DNA of 64,000 nt from an uncultured Alphaproteobacteria bacterium (GCA_902611475.1 CACLZW010000005.1:1-64000); one strand, 5' to 3'; numbered from the stretch's first letter, positions 1 to 9,180 are shown. Numbers and translations: made by a program. The notes: generated from the sequence alone by a model not told the origin.

Positions 1-2
1 TT

Positions 3-359
3 GTTTCTTTGTTAAGAGGGCGGGCTCTTTGGCTCTTTGAATTGCTATCGATAGTTCTTATCCTAGTCCTCATCTTAGCACTTACATGGGGTGCGTGGGT
101 GCATTTCGATAGATCATTTGATTGTGCCAGGCCTTTTTGTAGCCGAGATAGTTCTATTGATATTGGGTTACCTATTTGGCCTTCTAAGCTCGTGGTTCCC
201 TTTGCTTTTAGTGTTCTGGCCCTTCGTCTATTTTTACAAGCTATTGGATATACAAGAGCTTTAGTATTTGGATTGGATCAACCATCTGCAGTACCTTTAG
301 TCTTAAGTGCCTCTCAACAAGCAAAACTTGAGACCGATGCAATTGATAGATCTAGTTGA
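3..359 (+). CDS. TRAP transporter small permease (DctQ type), 5' end outside window
   Basis: This is the C-terminal part (about 119 codons) of a small TRAP-transporter membrane subunit. The frame is open to the left edge, so the true start lies outside the window. Visible are a long hydrophobic segment near the beginning (SIVLILVLILALTWGAW) and a second one around LVVPFAFSVLALRLFL, as expected for the last helices of the four-helix DctQ/DctQ-like subunit. The call rests mainly on context: its TGA overlaps the ATG of the large permease by one base (TGATG), the usual coupling of dctQ and dctM. In such secondary transporters the small subunit pairs with DctM and a periplasmic binding protein, here presumably upstream of the window. 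The substrate cannot be read from this fragment. Confidence 0.7.
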   Translation, partial: VSLLRGRALWLFELLSIVLILVLILALTWGAWVHFDRSFDCARPFCSRDSSIDIGLPIWPSKLVVPFAFSVLALRLFLQAIGYTRALVFGLDQPSAVPLVLSASQQAKLETDAIDRSS

Positions 360-1756
360 TGGAAAATATAACTATAGGTCTATGGGTGAGCGGAGGAATG
401 TTACTTCTTGTTGTTCTAGGTATGCGTGTAGCATTTGCTGCGGGTTTAGCTGGGTTTATTGGTTTGGTTTGGCTTCGTTGGAATGGGTTTGATTATGATC
501 CTAATCGTTTTTTAAAAGCACTTCAGATAAGCGTCAAGGTTGCAGGCCTCACCCCTCACTCTAAAGTAAGCGCTCACGTGTTAAGTCTAATACCCGTTTT
601 TATTTTAATTGGATATTTAGCCTATTATGCAAAGTTGACATCTGCTCTGTTTGAGGCTGCCAAACGATGGATTGCTTGGGTACCCGGTGGCCTGGCAGTA
701 TCAACTGTTTTTGCAACCGCTGGATTTGCTGCAGTATCAGGAGCCTCTGTTGCAACAGCTGCTGTATTTGCACGAATTGCAATTCCTGAGATGCTTAAAA
801 TAGGTTACAACAAACAATTTGCGGCTGGTGTTGTTGCTGCTGGTGGCACTTTAGCGTCTTTAATACCCCCCTCTGCAATTCTTGTAATCTATGCTATAAT
901 AGTGGAACAGGACGTAGGGAAATTATTACTAGCTGGGTTTATTCCAGGTGCGGTTTCAGCATTAGTTTATGGCGGATTAATTGTATGCATTGCTCTTTAT
1001 TTTAAAAACGTTGGGCCTCCCGTTAGCGGATTTACTTGGAAAGAGCGCTTTGAAAGCCTAGCACCAGCTTTTCCAATTGTTGCCGTTATAATAATAATAA
1101 TTTTTTTCGTTTATAACCCATTCGGTGATGCATGGGGAACACCTACAGAGGGAGGGGCCATAGGTGCTTTTATCGTTTTTTTAATGGCTATTTACAGAGG
1201 CATGCGCATAAAACAGCTTAAAGAAGCTCTTCTAGAAACTGCAAAATTAACTATAATGATATTTACCATTATTTGGGGTGTGCTAATCTATGTTCGCTTC
1301 CTCGGTTTTGCAAAGCTTCCAGATGCATTTTCATCTTGGATTACATCGCTGGATATGTCTCCTGTACTGATATTGGTTTGCATATTACTTGGATATGCTG
1401 TTCTCGGCATGTTCATGGATGCCATAGGTATGTTACTATTAACACTACCAGTTGTTTACCCGGCTGTTATGGCACTAAATGGAGGTGAAACTGTATCAGC
1501 CGCTGATAGTGCATTTGGAATGTCTGGCACTATGTGCGCGATATGGTTTGGTATACTGGTAGTGAAAATGGCAGAGTTCTGTTTGATAACGCCACCTATT
1601 GGATTAAATTGCTTCGTCGTTGCCGGTGTCCGAGATGACCTAAGTGTGCAAGATGTTTTTAAAGGAGTAACTCCATTTTTTATTGCGGATGCTTTTACCA
1701 TCGCCGTTTTAATTTCTTTTCCAGGCATTGTTCTTTGGTTGCCGTCATTAGCATGA
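359..1756 (+). CDS. dctM: TRAP transporter large permease (DctM family)
   Basis: About 465 residues, almost entirely hydrophobic, with about 12 predicted membrane spans. Typical DctM stretches are visible, such as SGASVATAAVFARIAIPEM, GTLASLIPPSAILVIYAI and GTPTEGGAIGAF. The protein is the ion-driven translocation subunit of a tripartite ATP-independent periplasmic transporter for organic acids. The ATG at 359 is preferred over the TTG three bases earlier because it overlaps the stop of the small permease. It converges on the protocatechuate operon (38-base gap), so uptake of an aromatic or dicarboxylate substrate for that pathway is a reasonable guess, but only a guess. Some TRAP substrates are amino acids or sugar acids, so specificity stays open. 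Confidence 0.9.
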   Translation: MENITIGLWVSGGMLLLVVLGMRVAFAAGLAGFIGLVWLRWNGFDYDPNRFLKALQISVKVAGLTPHSKVSAHVLSLIPVFILIGYLAYYAKLTSALFEAAKRWIAWVPGGLAVSTVFATAGFAAVSGASVATAAVFARIAIPEMLKIGYNKQFAAGVVAAGGTLASLIPPSAILVIYAIIVEQDVGKLLLAGFIPGAVSALVYGGLIVCIALYFKNVGPPVSGFTWKERFESLAPAFPIVAVIIIIIFFVYNPFGDAWGTPTEGGAIGAFIVFLMAIYRGMRIKQLKEALLETAKLTIMIFTIIWGVLIYVRFLGFAKLPDAFSSWITSLDMSPVLILVCILLGYAVLGMFMDAIGMLLLTLPVVYPAVMALNGGETVSAADSAFGMSGTMCAIWFGILVVKMAEFCLITPPIGLNCFVVAGVRDDLSVQDVFKGVTPFFIADAFTIAVLISFPGIVLWLPSLA

Positions 1757-1794
1757 TGCTTTTTAAAGCAAAAGTTAAAAAGGGCTAATTTGGT

Positions 1795-2670
1795 TCAATC
1801 ATTCCAGTAAAGAGCTAATGGATTATCAATCAGGAGTTTTTTCTGTGTTTTCTCTTTTGGAGCAAAGAGTTCTATGATGTCCACTAGCTGACCGTCATCA
1901 GGCATATGCGACTTCATATTCGGATGAGGCCAATCCGTGCCCCATAAAACTCTGTCAGGAAAGTTTTCCACAAGTTTTTTCATAAACGGTAAAACATCGG
2001 AATAGTTTTCTTCTGGTCCGACTTTAGTCAGCCTTTCAGGACAAGTTGTTTTGCACCAAAACTTTTCTGTTTCCATTAGCTTCATTAATAAATTAAAGTC
2101 CTTACTATTGGTGCCCTTTGCCACATCTGGTCGTGCCATGTGATCAAAAACTACACGTGTTGGAAGTGCTTTTAAAAAGGGAATTAGGTCCTCTAAGTCT
2201 TGTGCCTCGACATATACAACAATGTGCCATCCATATTCTGCGATCATTTTCGATATATCTTTGAATATATCTTTCGGCGTGTTATCTACTAGCCTTTTTA
2301 CAAAATTGAATCTCACGCCCCTGACACCTGCATGGTCCAAGCGCTTTAGGGTTTGATCATCGATTTCTGGTCCAACTGAGGCAATTCCTCTAGCCATATT
2401 ATTTGAATTCAGCAAAGCATCCTCCAAGGCATCATTATTTTTTCCATGGCAAGTCGCCTGCACTATCACGCTGCGTTCAAAACCTAAAAAATCTCTGAGT
2501 GCAAATAATTGCTCTTTGGATGCATCACAGGGGGTATACTTTCTTTCTGAAGCAAATGGGAAGCGAGCAGCTGGACCGAAAACATGGCAGTGGGCATCTA
2601 CTGCACCTTGGGGTACCTTAAACTTTGGTTTACGAGGATTAGGGTGAAAAGGTAGCCAATCTGCATCCAT
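1795..2670 (-). CDS. ligI: 2-pyrone-4,6-dicarboxylate hydrolase (LigI-like amidohydrolase)
   Basis: Amidohydrolase-superfamily protein of 291 residues. It contains the N-terminal metal-type motif VDAHCHVFGP, a central VVFDHMARPD and a C-terminal LWGTDWPHPN, matching the layout of LigI (PDC lactonase), which hydrolyses 2-pyrone-4,6-dicarboxylate to 4-oxalomesaconate. The ATG at 2670 lies four bases after the stop of the upstream tautomerase gene and gives the usual N-terminus. A longer frame reaching 2721 would run into that gene and is rejected. It is the last gene of the minus-strand protocatechuate 4,5-cleavage operon. The other amidohydrolase family members (for example aminocarboxymuconate decarboxylases) are possible by fold, but the gene set around it makes LigI the best reading. 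Confidence 0.88.
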   Translation of the reverse strand: MDADWLPFHPNPRKPKFKVPQGAVDAHCHVFGPAARFPFASERKYTPCDASKEQLFALRDFLGFERSVIVQATCHGKNNDALEDALLNSNNMARGIASVGPEIDDQTLKRLDHAGVRGVRFNFVKRLVDNTPKDIFKDISKMIAEYGWHIVVYVEAQDLEDLIPFLKALPTRVVFDHMARPDVAKGTNSKDFNLLMKLMETEKFWCKTTCPERLTKVGPEENYSDVLPFMKKLVENFPDRVLWGTDWPHPNMKSHMPDDGQLVDIIELFAPKEKTQKKLLIDNPLALYWND

Positions 2671-2674
2671 GATT

Positions 2675-3751
2675 TCAATTAGCCTTCTCACTCTCATGAT
2701 GGGGAAATACCATACCATCAAATAGCTTTCGGGCCGTTCTTAAAATAGCTGTAGATTTGATTTTTTTATCTCCCAGCTCTGCTAAAACATGCATCTGTCC
2801 TGAGGGATGTTCAACGGAACATAATTTTTTTTCACCATTAGGAATTATCGACAATTTATTGATAGGAGTACCTTCTATAAGACTAGCCGTTGCGACTGAA
2901 ATTGCACCAAAAACACCGATAGAGCGATGGCACCGATGCGGAATAAATGTTCGCGTATTTATCATACCATCATTTAGAGGCTTGCTCACAATTGTCATTT
3001 TCGGTACCGTTTTCTCTTTCACATCTCCAAGATTCATTATCTTTCCACACTTAAGTCGAAGGGACTCAAGAGTTTCTCTCAAAGCACTATTTTTTTCCAG
3101 TTCCTCAACTTTTTCGTTGCCATTAAGACCTAGTTGACTTGCTTCAATAATTACGCATGGCATTCCGTTATCAATCATTGTTACAGAATATCCGTCTATT
3201 TCATCTTTTATATTACCGCTCGGTAAAAGCTCACCACATAGAGACCCCTCAATATCCAGAAACTCTAATGAAATGGGGGAACTTGGCAAAGTAACACCAT
3301 CTATGTATGTATTTCCATTATAAGTTAACGTACCATCAGGGGTGTCAACAGTGGCAACAGCAATTTGTTTTGAATTCTCCATAAAAATTCTTACGGATGT
3401 TTTATCTTTTTCCGGTTTTATCAATCCTCGCTCTATTGCAAAGGGCGCAATACCAGCAAGTATGTTGCCACAATTTTGGGTAGAGGATACCACATAATCA
3501 TCGACAGCAACCTGAAGAAATAGGTAGTCAATATCAATATCAGACCTTTTTGATTTTGAAACAATGGCAACCTTAGACGTTAAGGGGTTTCCTCCTCCAA
3601 CACCATTTATTTGTAAATTATCTGGGGAACCAAAAACAGAAAGTAGAAAGTCTTCTCTTTTCGCAATATCATTCGGAATGTCCTCTTTTAAAAAATATAG
3701 CCCCTTTGACGTTCCTCCTCTCATCCACATCGCTGGGGTGCCTTCAGACAT
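2675..3751 (-). CDS. galD: 4-oxalomesaconate tautomerase / isomerase (PrpF family; GalD/LigU)
   Basis: PrpF-family protein of 358 residues with the diaminopimelate-epimerase-like double fold. Diagnostic pieces are the N-terminal [13 protein letters not shown], the [14 protein letters not shown] loop and [17 protein letters not shown] around the first conserved cysteine. Length and motifs fit GalD of Pseudomonas and LigU of Sphingobium, which move the double bond or proton of 4-oxalomesaconate so that it can be hydrated. PrpF aconitate isomerases are close relatives and are distinguished here by context. The start overlaps the stop of the aldolase gene by 8 bases, so the two are probably co-translated. 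Which isomerisation it performs (keto/enol as GalD or allylic as LigU) cannot be decided from the sequence. Confidence 0.85.
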   Translation of the reverse strand: MSEGTPAMWMRGGTSKGLYFLKEDIPNDIAKREDFLLSVFGSPDNLQINGVGGGNPLTSKVAIVSKSKRSDIDIDYLFLQVAVDDYVVSSTQNCGNILAGIAPFAIERGLIKPEKDKTSVRIFMENSKQIAVATVDTPDGTLTYNGNTYIDGVTLPSSPISLEFLDIEGSLCGELLPSGNIKDEIDGYSVTMIDNGMPCVIIEASQLGLNGNEKVEELEKNSALRETLESLRLKCGKIMNLGDVKEKTVPKMTIVSKPLNDGMINTRTFIPHRCHRSIGVFGAISVATASLIEGTPINKLSIIPNGEKKLCSVEHPSGQMHVLAELGDKKIKSTAILRTARKLFDGMVFPHHESEKAN

Positions 3752-4418
3752 ATTTTAAACCGTATTTCTTTAACTTCTCTCGCATATTATAGATATCTAA
3801 TCCTAGTTCACCGGAAGCTAGTTTTTTTCGTTTTTCAACTTCGAGCTCCTCTCTTTCCTGTGCTAGTCCGAGAACTGCTTTTGCTTCGCCTCTCTTAACA
3901 ATACACACTCCATCATCATCAGCTACTATTACATCACCTGCATCAACAGACGCTCCTGCACAAACAATAGGAATATTTACTGACCCAACAACCTCTTTCA
4001 CAGTCCCCTGCGCATTATGGGCCTTACACCAAACTGGAAAACCTATTTTTCTTAATTCTGCAATATCTCGACAGCCGCCATCAATCACAAAACCTCGGCA
4101 ACCTCTGGCAATAGCGGATGTCGCTAGCAATTCGCCAAAATACCCCGCATCTGAGGGAGATGTCGTACCCAATATCATAATATCACCAGGCTTTATTTGT
4201 TCGATTGCAACGTGCACCATCCAGTTATCGGCGGGTGCAGCTAATATTGTTATAGCTGATCCTGCAATTCTTTTCCCCGGAATTACAGGCGAAATATAAC
4301 TTGACAGCAAACCTTTTCTCCCTTGTGCTTCATGTATGGTGGATACTCCGCAGGACTGTAACCCATTAATAATTTCTTGCTCTACTCGCTCAAAGTTTTG
4401 TACTACGACTCCTCCCAT
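3744..4418 (-). CDS. ligK: 4-carboxy-4-hydroxy-2-oxoadipate (CHA) aldolase, RraA-like (LigK/GalC)
   Basis: 224-residue RraA-like class II aldolase. The core shows PGDIMILG, the loop [21 protein letters not shown] and [16 protein letters not shown], carrying the Gly, Asp and Arg residues used for metal and pyruvate-enolate binding in this family. The enzyme splits CHA into pyruvate and oxaloacetate, the last step of protocatechuate 4,5-cleavage. Its ATG overlaps the TGA of the hydratase gene (TGATG), supporting 4418 as the start rather than the TTG three bases upstream. RraA ribonuclease regulators share the fold but are shorter (about 160 residues) and do not sit in lig operons. Confidence 0.88.
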   Translation of the reverse strand: MGGVVVQNFERVEQEIINGLQSCGVSTIHEAQGRKGLLSSYISPVIPGKRIAGSAITILAAPADNWMVHVAIEQIKPGDIMILGTTSPSDAGYFGELLATSAIARGCRGFVIDGGCRDIAELRKIGFPVWCKAHNAQGTVKEVVGSVNIPIVCAGASVDAGDVIVADDDGVCIVKRGEAKAVLGLAQEREELEVEKRKKLASGELGLDIYNMREKLKKYGLKYV

Positions 4419-5152
4419 CAAAGCTCATCCTTACAGACTGGATACATTGACTCAAACGCTTCAGCGTATTTAGCAACGCGACCTCCAGCCATTCCTCCTG
4501 AATTGCGCCTAAAATGATTTGCACGGTTTTCTGCCAAATTAGTATAATAATTCCACAAGTGATGCTGCCCTTCCATGCACTCTATTGCTTTTCGTTTGTT
4601 ATCCCAAACTTCTGTGATATCTAAGAAGACATTAGGTTTCCAACCCATTTGCTCGGTTTGGTGGGGTTCAAATAAATATAGTTGAGGGGCGCCTAGCACC
4701 TTTTCCCCTGGGTTATGTCCCCAAGCCTGCGCAATCATACGTGTCTCGATCGCGATCTTAGTCATAAGCATATGGTCAGTATTATACTGGTCATATTTAG
4801 AATGACTCATCATGAAATTTGGTTGAATACCCCGAATCAGCTCTACTATTTTTAACTTTGCTTCTTTGTCAATTTCCATAGGATAATCACCGAGATCAAA
4901 AAAAATAATATCGTGGGCGTTTAGTACCTTAGCTGCTTTTTCTGCTTCAATTTTTCTGTTGCTTTTTACTTTTTCTAAGGTCATTCCGCTTTGCTTCCAC
5001 AGCTTAGCGCTCTCACCTCTCTCACCGAATGACATGCAAGCTATAGTAACTTTATATCCAAGCTTTTGATGCAGTGCAATAGCACCCCCGCAACGCCAAA
5101 CAAAATCTGCGGCATGTGCTGAAAGTATTAGTGCTGTTTTATCTTCAGTCAC
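4418..5152 (-). CDS. galB: 4-oxalomesaconate hydratase, PIG-L/LmbE-fold (GalB type)
   Basis: 244-residue member of the LmbE/PIG-L fold. The first metal motif of the family reads [19 protein letters not shown], where deacetylases usually have HPDD, and the C-terminal part ends with [13 protein letters not shown]. This pattern is that of GalB, the zinc hydratase that adds water to 4-oxalomesaconate to give CHA, and not of a sugar deacetylase. It stands where many sphingomonads carry the unrelated TIM-barrel LigJ, so the operon is a lig/gal mosaic. It overlaps ligC by 8 bases at its start. The reading is based on motif and neighbours; activity on this substrate is inferred. Confidence 0.82.
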   Translation of the reverse strand: MTEDKTALILSAHAADFVWRCGGAIALHQKLGYKVTIACMSFGERGESAKLWKQSGMTLEKVKSNRKIEAEKAAKVLNAHDIIFFDLGDYPMEIDKEAKLKIVELIRGIQPNFMMSHSKYDQYNTDHMLMTKIAIETRMIAQAWGHNPGEKVLGAPQLYLFEPHQTEQMGWKPNVFLDITEVWDNKRKAIECMEGQHHLWNYYTNLAENRANHFRRNSGGMAGGRVAKYAEAFESMYPVCKDEL

Positions 5153-6098
5153 CTTGTAAATCTCTCTCTATTTTATCAAGAGTTTGCATTGCTGAAATAG
5201 CATCGGTAACACACGCATTTGGTGGGCGGTTTTCTCTAATAGCAGAAATAAATTCTCGATCAATTAACTCTATACCATTATTTGAGACGTCAACCCCACT
5301 CAAATCAATCTGTTTATTGTCCTCCCCATTATAAAGATCATCATATCTGGCTAAATATGTTCCATTATCGCATATATATCTGAAAAACGTACCAAAAGGT
5401 CCATTATTGTTAAAGCTAAGAGAAAGAGTACAAATTGCTTCATCTTCGGTTTTCATCCCGATAGACATATCCATAGCAATGCCAAGTGCTGGGTGTAAAG
5501 GTCCTTGCAAACCAAAGGTCCGCACCACTTTACTTTGTGTTTGGTATTGGAATAGATCAACCGTATGACAGGCATGATGCCAAAGTAGATGATCGGTCCA
5601 AGATCTAGGCTCACCCTTTGCATTAGTATTTGTTCTGCGAAAGAAGTAGGTTTGTGCATCCATTTGTTGAATTTTAAGTTCCCCTGCCTTAATTTTGTTG
5701 TTTATCCATTGATGGGATGGATTGAACCTCCGAACGTGACCTGCCATGCAGACGAGGCCAGTTTCATTTTTCTTATCAACAATACGATTGCTATCAGCTA
5801 AAGTGTCAGCCATTGGGATTTCTACAAGAACATGTTTGCCAGCATCCATGCACTTAATCGCTTGATTAGCATGCATCTGGGTAGGAGTTGATAGAATAAC
5901 AGCATCAACATGTTGTAAAGAAATACATTCCTCAAGACTATCACTGAAGTGCTCTATGTGCCGTTCGTTTGCAAGAGCCGCTATTTTGTCTCTGTTTGGC
6001 CCCATAACAGAAACAACCTCTATATCCTCAATATTTTTTAAGGCATCTAAATGCTTTAGGCCAAATGCACCGTAGGCTCCCGCAACACAAATTTTCAT
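5145..6098 (-). CDS. ligC: 4-carboxy-2-hydroxymuconate-6-semialdehyde dehydrogenase (LigC)
   Basis: Gfo/Idh/MocA-family oxidoreductase of 317 residues. It has a Rossmann start (GAYGAFGLKH), the sugar-dehydrogenase-like EIPMADT motif in the position of the usual EKP, and SWTDHLLWHHACHTVDLFQY in the C-terminal catalytic domain. LigC oxidises the cyclic hemiacetal of carboxy-hydroxymuconate semialdehyde to 2-pyrone-4,6-dicarboxylate with NADP. Size (315 in the Sphingobium enzyme) and gene order just after ligAB match. It starts 10 bases after the ligB stop. Confidence 0.9.
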   Translation of the reverse strand: MKICVAGAYGAFGLKHLDALKNIEDIEVVSVMGPNRDKIAALANERHIEHFSDSLEECISLQHVDAVILSTPTQMHANQAIKCMDAGKHVLVEIPMADTLADSNRIVDKKNETGLVCMAGHVRRFNPSHQWINNKIKAGELKIQQMDAQTYFFRRTNTNAKGEPRSWTDHLLWHHACHTVDLFQYQTQSKVVRTFGLQGPLHPALGIAMDMSIGMKTEDEAICTLSLSFNNNGPFGTFFRYICDNGTYLARYDDLYNGEDNKQIDLSGVDVSNNGIELIDREFISAIRENRPPNACVTDAISAMQTLDKIERDLQGD

Positions 6099-6108
6099 TT
6101 ATTTTTCC

Positions 6109-6960
6109 TCATGCATTATTTTCTAAAATTATATGTCCAACAGCTGTATTAGAGGCAGGAACGTGATAGTGGCGATGGACTTCGGTTACATTTTCGTTCA
6201 AAGCACCTCTCATAATTAACCACATCACCATTTCAATTCCTTCACTACCAGTTTCCCTCAGATACTCAAGGTGCGTGATTTGACTGGCTCCCACTGGGTC
6301 CATTGTCATAAGGTCGAGGAACCGCTTGTCCCAATCAGAATTAATAAGCCCAGCCCTCTTATACTGTAACTGATGGCTCATACCTCCTGTGCCAAAAATA
6401 ATAACATTTAAATCTTCTTCATAACTCTCGATGGCTCTTCGTATAGCTTTACCTAGATTATAGCACCTATTACCAGTGGGAGCTGGGTATTGAACGACGT
6501 TTACACAAAGTGGAATGACCAGAGCAGGCCATTCATCATTCCGCTTTATATCTCCAAACATCACTGACAAAGGAACGGTAAGACCGTGATCAACTTCCAT
6601 CTCATTCATGATTGTAATATCAAATTCATGAAGCACTAAAGATTGTGCTATATGGCTGGCCATTTTTTGATGGTTTTTTACCGTTGGCACTGGCCTAGGC
6701 CCCCATCCTTCATCTGCAGGTTGAAATTCAGCCCCACATCCGAGCGCAAAGGTAGGAATGCATCTCGCATCAAAAGCAGTACAATGATCATTGTAAACAA
6801 GAAATATAACGTCAGGATTTTGTTTTTTCATCCATTCTCTGGATTTTTTAAATCCTTCAAAAACTGGTCTCCAATATTCCTCATGTGTTATGCCTGTATC
6901 CATCGCAACGCCAATTGCTGGTACGTGTGAGCATCCTACTCCTGCCATGATCTTAGCCAT
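6109..6960 (-). CDS. ligB: Protocatechuate 4,5-dioxygenase beta subunit (LigB)
   Basis: 283-residue catalytic subunit of the extradiol (type II, LigB superfamily) dioxygenase. Iron ligands can be placed by comparison with the Sphingobium enzyme: His12 in GCSHVPAIG, His59 in VYNDHC and Glu240 in ETGSEGIE. The acid/base histidine is His196 in GTGGMSHQL. It opens the ring of protocatechuate between C4 and C5. The ATG at 6960 overlaps the ligA stop (TAATG) and gives the standard N-terminus MAKIMAGVG; a start 15 bases upstream is possible but unsupported. Gallate dioxygenases are fused relatives, but the separate alpha subunit argues for protocatechuate. Confidence 0.93.
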   Translation of the reverse strand: MAKIMAGVGCSHVPAIGVAMDTGITHEEYWRPVFEGFKKSREWMKKQNPDVIFLVYNDHCTAFDARCIPTFALGCGAEFQPADEGWGPRPVPTVKNHQKMASHIAQSLVLHEFDITIMNEMEVDHGLTVPLSVMFGDIKRNDEWPALVIPLCVNVVQYPAPTGNRCYNLGKAIRRAIESYEEDLNVIIFGTGGMSHQLQYKRAGLINSDWDKRFLDLMTMDPVGASQITHLEYLRETGSEGIEMVMWLIMRGALNENVTEVHRHYHVPASNTAVGHIILENNA

Positions 6961-7352
6961 TAATCTTCCCCCCACTCAGACTTATCTCTATTACCTTCTA
7001 TAGAACGTCCTCCTTTAAGCATCATTTCGCGATAGGAATCTACACCCATACCAGTCATTCGTCCCGCAAGATTTTGGAAATTAATCCCATCATTAGCCGC
7101 TAATTTTGAGGTATAATAAATATTACCTCCCAATTCCAAAAGTAGATTCCACTCCCTTTTCAAAACAGCTTCGCGTTGTTCCTTAGACATAGGGTAAGCG
7201 TCTAGATAAGCCTCCTCATTTTTATTGAAGGCATCTCTATTTTTCTGCAACCTGAGTGATATACAAAATTGGTTTAAATGATACCCCTCTCTTGATTTAT
7301 CTGCATCAAAGACAATTGTACCGGGAATTTTATCGTATTCTTTCTCAGTCAT
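6960..7352 (-). CDS. ligA: Protocatechuate 4,5-dioxygenase alpha subunit (LigA)
   Basis: 130-residue small helical subunit, close to the 139 residues of the characterised LigA. The segment REWNLLLELGGNIYYTSKL and the following AGRMTGMGVDSYREMML are the conserved core that covers the active site of LigB. It has no metal site of its own and works as an alpha2beta2 complex. It is the first gene of the seven-gene pathway block. A 73-base gap separates it from the upstream dehydrogenase gene on the same strand, so transcription may start earlier. Confidence 0.92.
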   Translation of the reverse strand: MTEKEYDKIPGTIVFDADKSREGYHLNQFCISLRLQKNRDAFNKNEEAYLDAYPMSKEQREAVLKREWNLLLELGGNIYYTSKLAANDGINFQNLAGRMTGMGVDSYREMMLKGGRSIEGNRDKSEWGED

Positions 7353-7425
7353 TTATAAAAGAGATTCCTATTAATTAGTTCCTGTTAATTCTAAATAATA
7401 ATTTTGGAAAGGTCTAAAAATATTA

Positions 7426-8331
7426 TTACTCTTTTATGTTTCTAAGCTCAGCGGATAACTGTTTAGCAAAAGAAACAAAATTGTCTTTTATTTCCGACAT
7501 TGAATTTGTCTTCTCTAATGAACCAATATTGTTCTGCCAAATAGCAGTTGCTTTTGACATATGATTTGCAAGCCTCAAGTCATCAAGCATTTTTGATACC
7601 TCTTTGAGCTCTTCTGCTCGACGCTTGCCATGAGAAAGGCTTCTGTCGAAATTGTAAATAGAATGCTTGATAATATCAAAGTGAGGATGCTCAACCGATA
7701 TTGAATTGAATACCTCATCAAGCACATCTGCTTCCACTGCTGCGAGAGCACACTCGGCGGTAAGAGCCTCTAACCCCTTAACCATTATAGAGCGAACCAT
7801 TTTTATAGAAGATGCCTTACCAACGGGCCCCTCTATAATTTTTACATCCATTGGAAGTTTTTCTAATATAGCATGTGCTTGAAATGCTTTATCTCCAGAG
7901 ATTAAGAGTGGAACAAGGTTTTTTTTTGCATATACAGGTGCCATAACTGCAACATCTACGTACCCTCCTCCATTTGTCTCAATACTTTTACATGCACTTT
8001 TTTTCGAAGAAGGTGCACATGAATTGAGATCAAAAAAATACGCCCCATCTTTTATAAATTGGCACGATGCTCTCGCTACTTTTAAAGCTTGATCAGCAGT
8101 AACTGTGGAAAAAATTAGATCAGAGTCTTTTACGAGTTCCTGTAAAGATAGTTTTATACGGATATTTAGTTCCTTCGCCCTGGAAACTATTTCTCCTCTA
8201 GTTTCAATTGAATGCAATTTAATATCGTAGGCTTTTATTTGAATATTTCGAAGGTTTCCCCATCCTGAGATAATCGAAGATGCGGCTTCTCCTAAACCTA
8301 TAAAAGCTATAGCGTAACTATCTATACTCAT
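7426..8331 (-). CDS. NAD(P)-binding dehydrogenase with DUF1932 C-terminal domain
   Basis: 301 residues. An N-terminal Rossmann domain (AFIGLGEAASSI) of the 6-phosphogluconate/3-hydroxyisobutyrate dehydrogenase type is followed by the conserved GPVGKASSIKMVRSIMVKGLEAL segment with the catalytic-type lysine, and a C-terminal DUF1932-like helical domain. Proteins of this group often accompany lig and other aromatic or hydroxy-acid operons, but their substrates are mostly unknown. The gene lies just upstream of ligA on the same strand, so a role in feeding or draining the protocatechuate pathway is possible. I assign family only. Confidence 0.75.
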   Translation of the reverse strand: MSIDSYAIAFIGLGEAASSIISGWGNLRNIQIKAYDIKLHSIETRGEIVSRAKELNIRIKLSLQELVKDSDLIFSTVTADQALKVARASCQFIKDGAYFFDLNSCAPSSKKSACKSIETNGGGYVDVAVMAPVYAKKNLVPLLISGDKAFQAHAILEKLPMDVKIIEGPVGKASSIKMVRSIMVKGLEALTAECALAAVEADVLDEVFNSISVEHPHFDIIKHSIYNFDRSLSHGKRRAEELKEVSKMLDDLRLANHMSKATAIWQNNIGSLEKTNSMSEIKDNFVSFAKQLSAELRNIKE

Positions 8332-8430
8332 TCAATAAGCAAAATCCTTTAAAGGGGTTTCCCGAAAGGAAACAGGACAACTTCCTACTTTATACCTATT
8401 CATTTGAACTCTAACCAAAAAGTTGCATGA

Positions 8431-8805
8431 TTATTTCTCGACAGGACCCTCAGCCTTGATCCAGTCTCCGATCCCTCCAACGTTCTTCACATTTTTGTAA
8501 CCCATTTCAATCATGGTTTTTCCAGTTAGTGCAGCCATACCACCTGCACCACACACTAAAATAATTTCTTGATCTTTAGATAGCGCCTTGTTGTAAAATG
8601 GCGTTGATTCATCGGCCGCAAACTCAATAAACCCACGTGGAATTTGCAATGAACCTTTTATCGTTCCAGTCGACGCGATATCGGCACTGTCTCTGACATC
8701 GATAAAAATTGCTTCTCCTGTTTTATGGCGATCAATTCCCATCTCAACATCAATTTTTTCAACTAACGCATTCGCTTCTTTCAAATATTCACTAGACGTT
8801 TTCAT
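8431..8805 (-). CDS. Rhodanese-domain protein
   Basis: 124-residue single rhodanese domain: FIDVRDSADIASTGTIKGS at the front and the active-site loop ILVCGAGGMAALTGK towards the end, with cysteine as the first loop residue. In many rhodaneses the loop has an arginine at the sixth place, where this protein has methionine. It may transfer sulfane sulfur or act as a sulfur carrier; no substrate can be inferred. A clear ribosome-binding site (AGAAGG) precedes the ATG. It is the last conserved gene before the accessory region and is separated by 99 bases from the DUF1932 gene. Confidence 0.85.
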   Translation of the reverse strand: MKTSSEYLKEANALVEKIDVEMGIDRHKTGEAIFIDVRDSADIASTGTIKGSLQIPRGFIEFAADESTPFYNKALSKDQEIILVCGAGGMAALTGKTMIEMGYKNVKNVGGIGDWIKAEGPVEK

Positions 8806-9026
8806 TTTATTAATCCTTCTCTATCCCATATAACTTGAAGACTATTTTATTTATGAAAAAACTCAACTTCTCCATATGCTTAATCCTAAAATTCATTAAA
8901 CAAAATACTAAATTTACTTTTTGTCAAAAATTTTGGCTGCCCACGCCAACAAAAATCAGAGTCGTTACGGTAAATAGGATTTACCATCTCTTTTTATAGT
9001 TATTTTTCTGAAACGATAGTGCTTGT

Positions 9027-9110
9027 GCCTAAGGAGAGACTCGAACTCTGATGGTATTATTACCGGCGGATTTTGAGTCTGCCGCGTATACCATAGAAAC
9101 TAAGCCTTTT
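9027..9110 (-). pseudogene. Decayed tRNA-Leu copy
   Basis: Read on the minus strand this segment matches the intact tRNA-Leu at 16403-16488 over about 65 bases. The anticodon arm with CTCAAAA loop and the T arm with GTTCGAGTC are nearly unchanged. The variable loop carries several changes. The 5' acceptor strand and D arm are badly altered, so the 5' strand no longer pairs with CTTAGGC. The 3' end reads ACAA instead of ACCA. It therefore cannot be a working tRNA. The best-preserved part is the 3' half, and it points the same way as the intact gene 7.4 kb away. This is the pattern left by an element integrated at a tRNA 3' end, or by an old duplication. Confidence 0.8.
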
Positions 9111-9180
9111 ACTAAACAGCTAGATTTTAACTTTATCGCATACGATTTATTAAATTAATCACTTTTTGTTTACCCCTCCC

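Noticed and set aside
1757-1794. Possible terminator between dctM and ligI
   Set aside because: The only symmetry is a 5-base stem with a two-base loop and no T-run, too weak.
2670-2721. Upstream extension of ligI to 2721
   Set aside because: It overlaps the tautomerase gene, and the ATG at 2670 gives the standard N-terminus four bases after that gene's stop.
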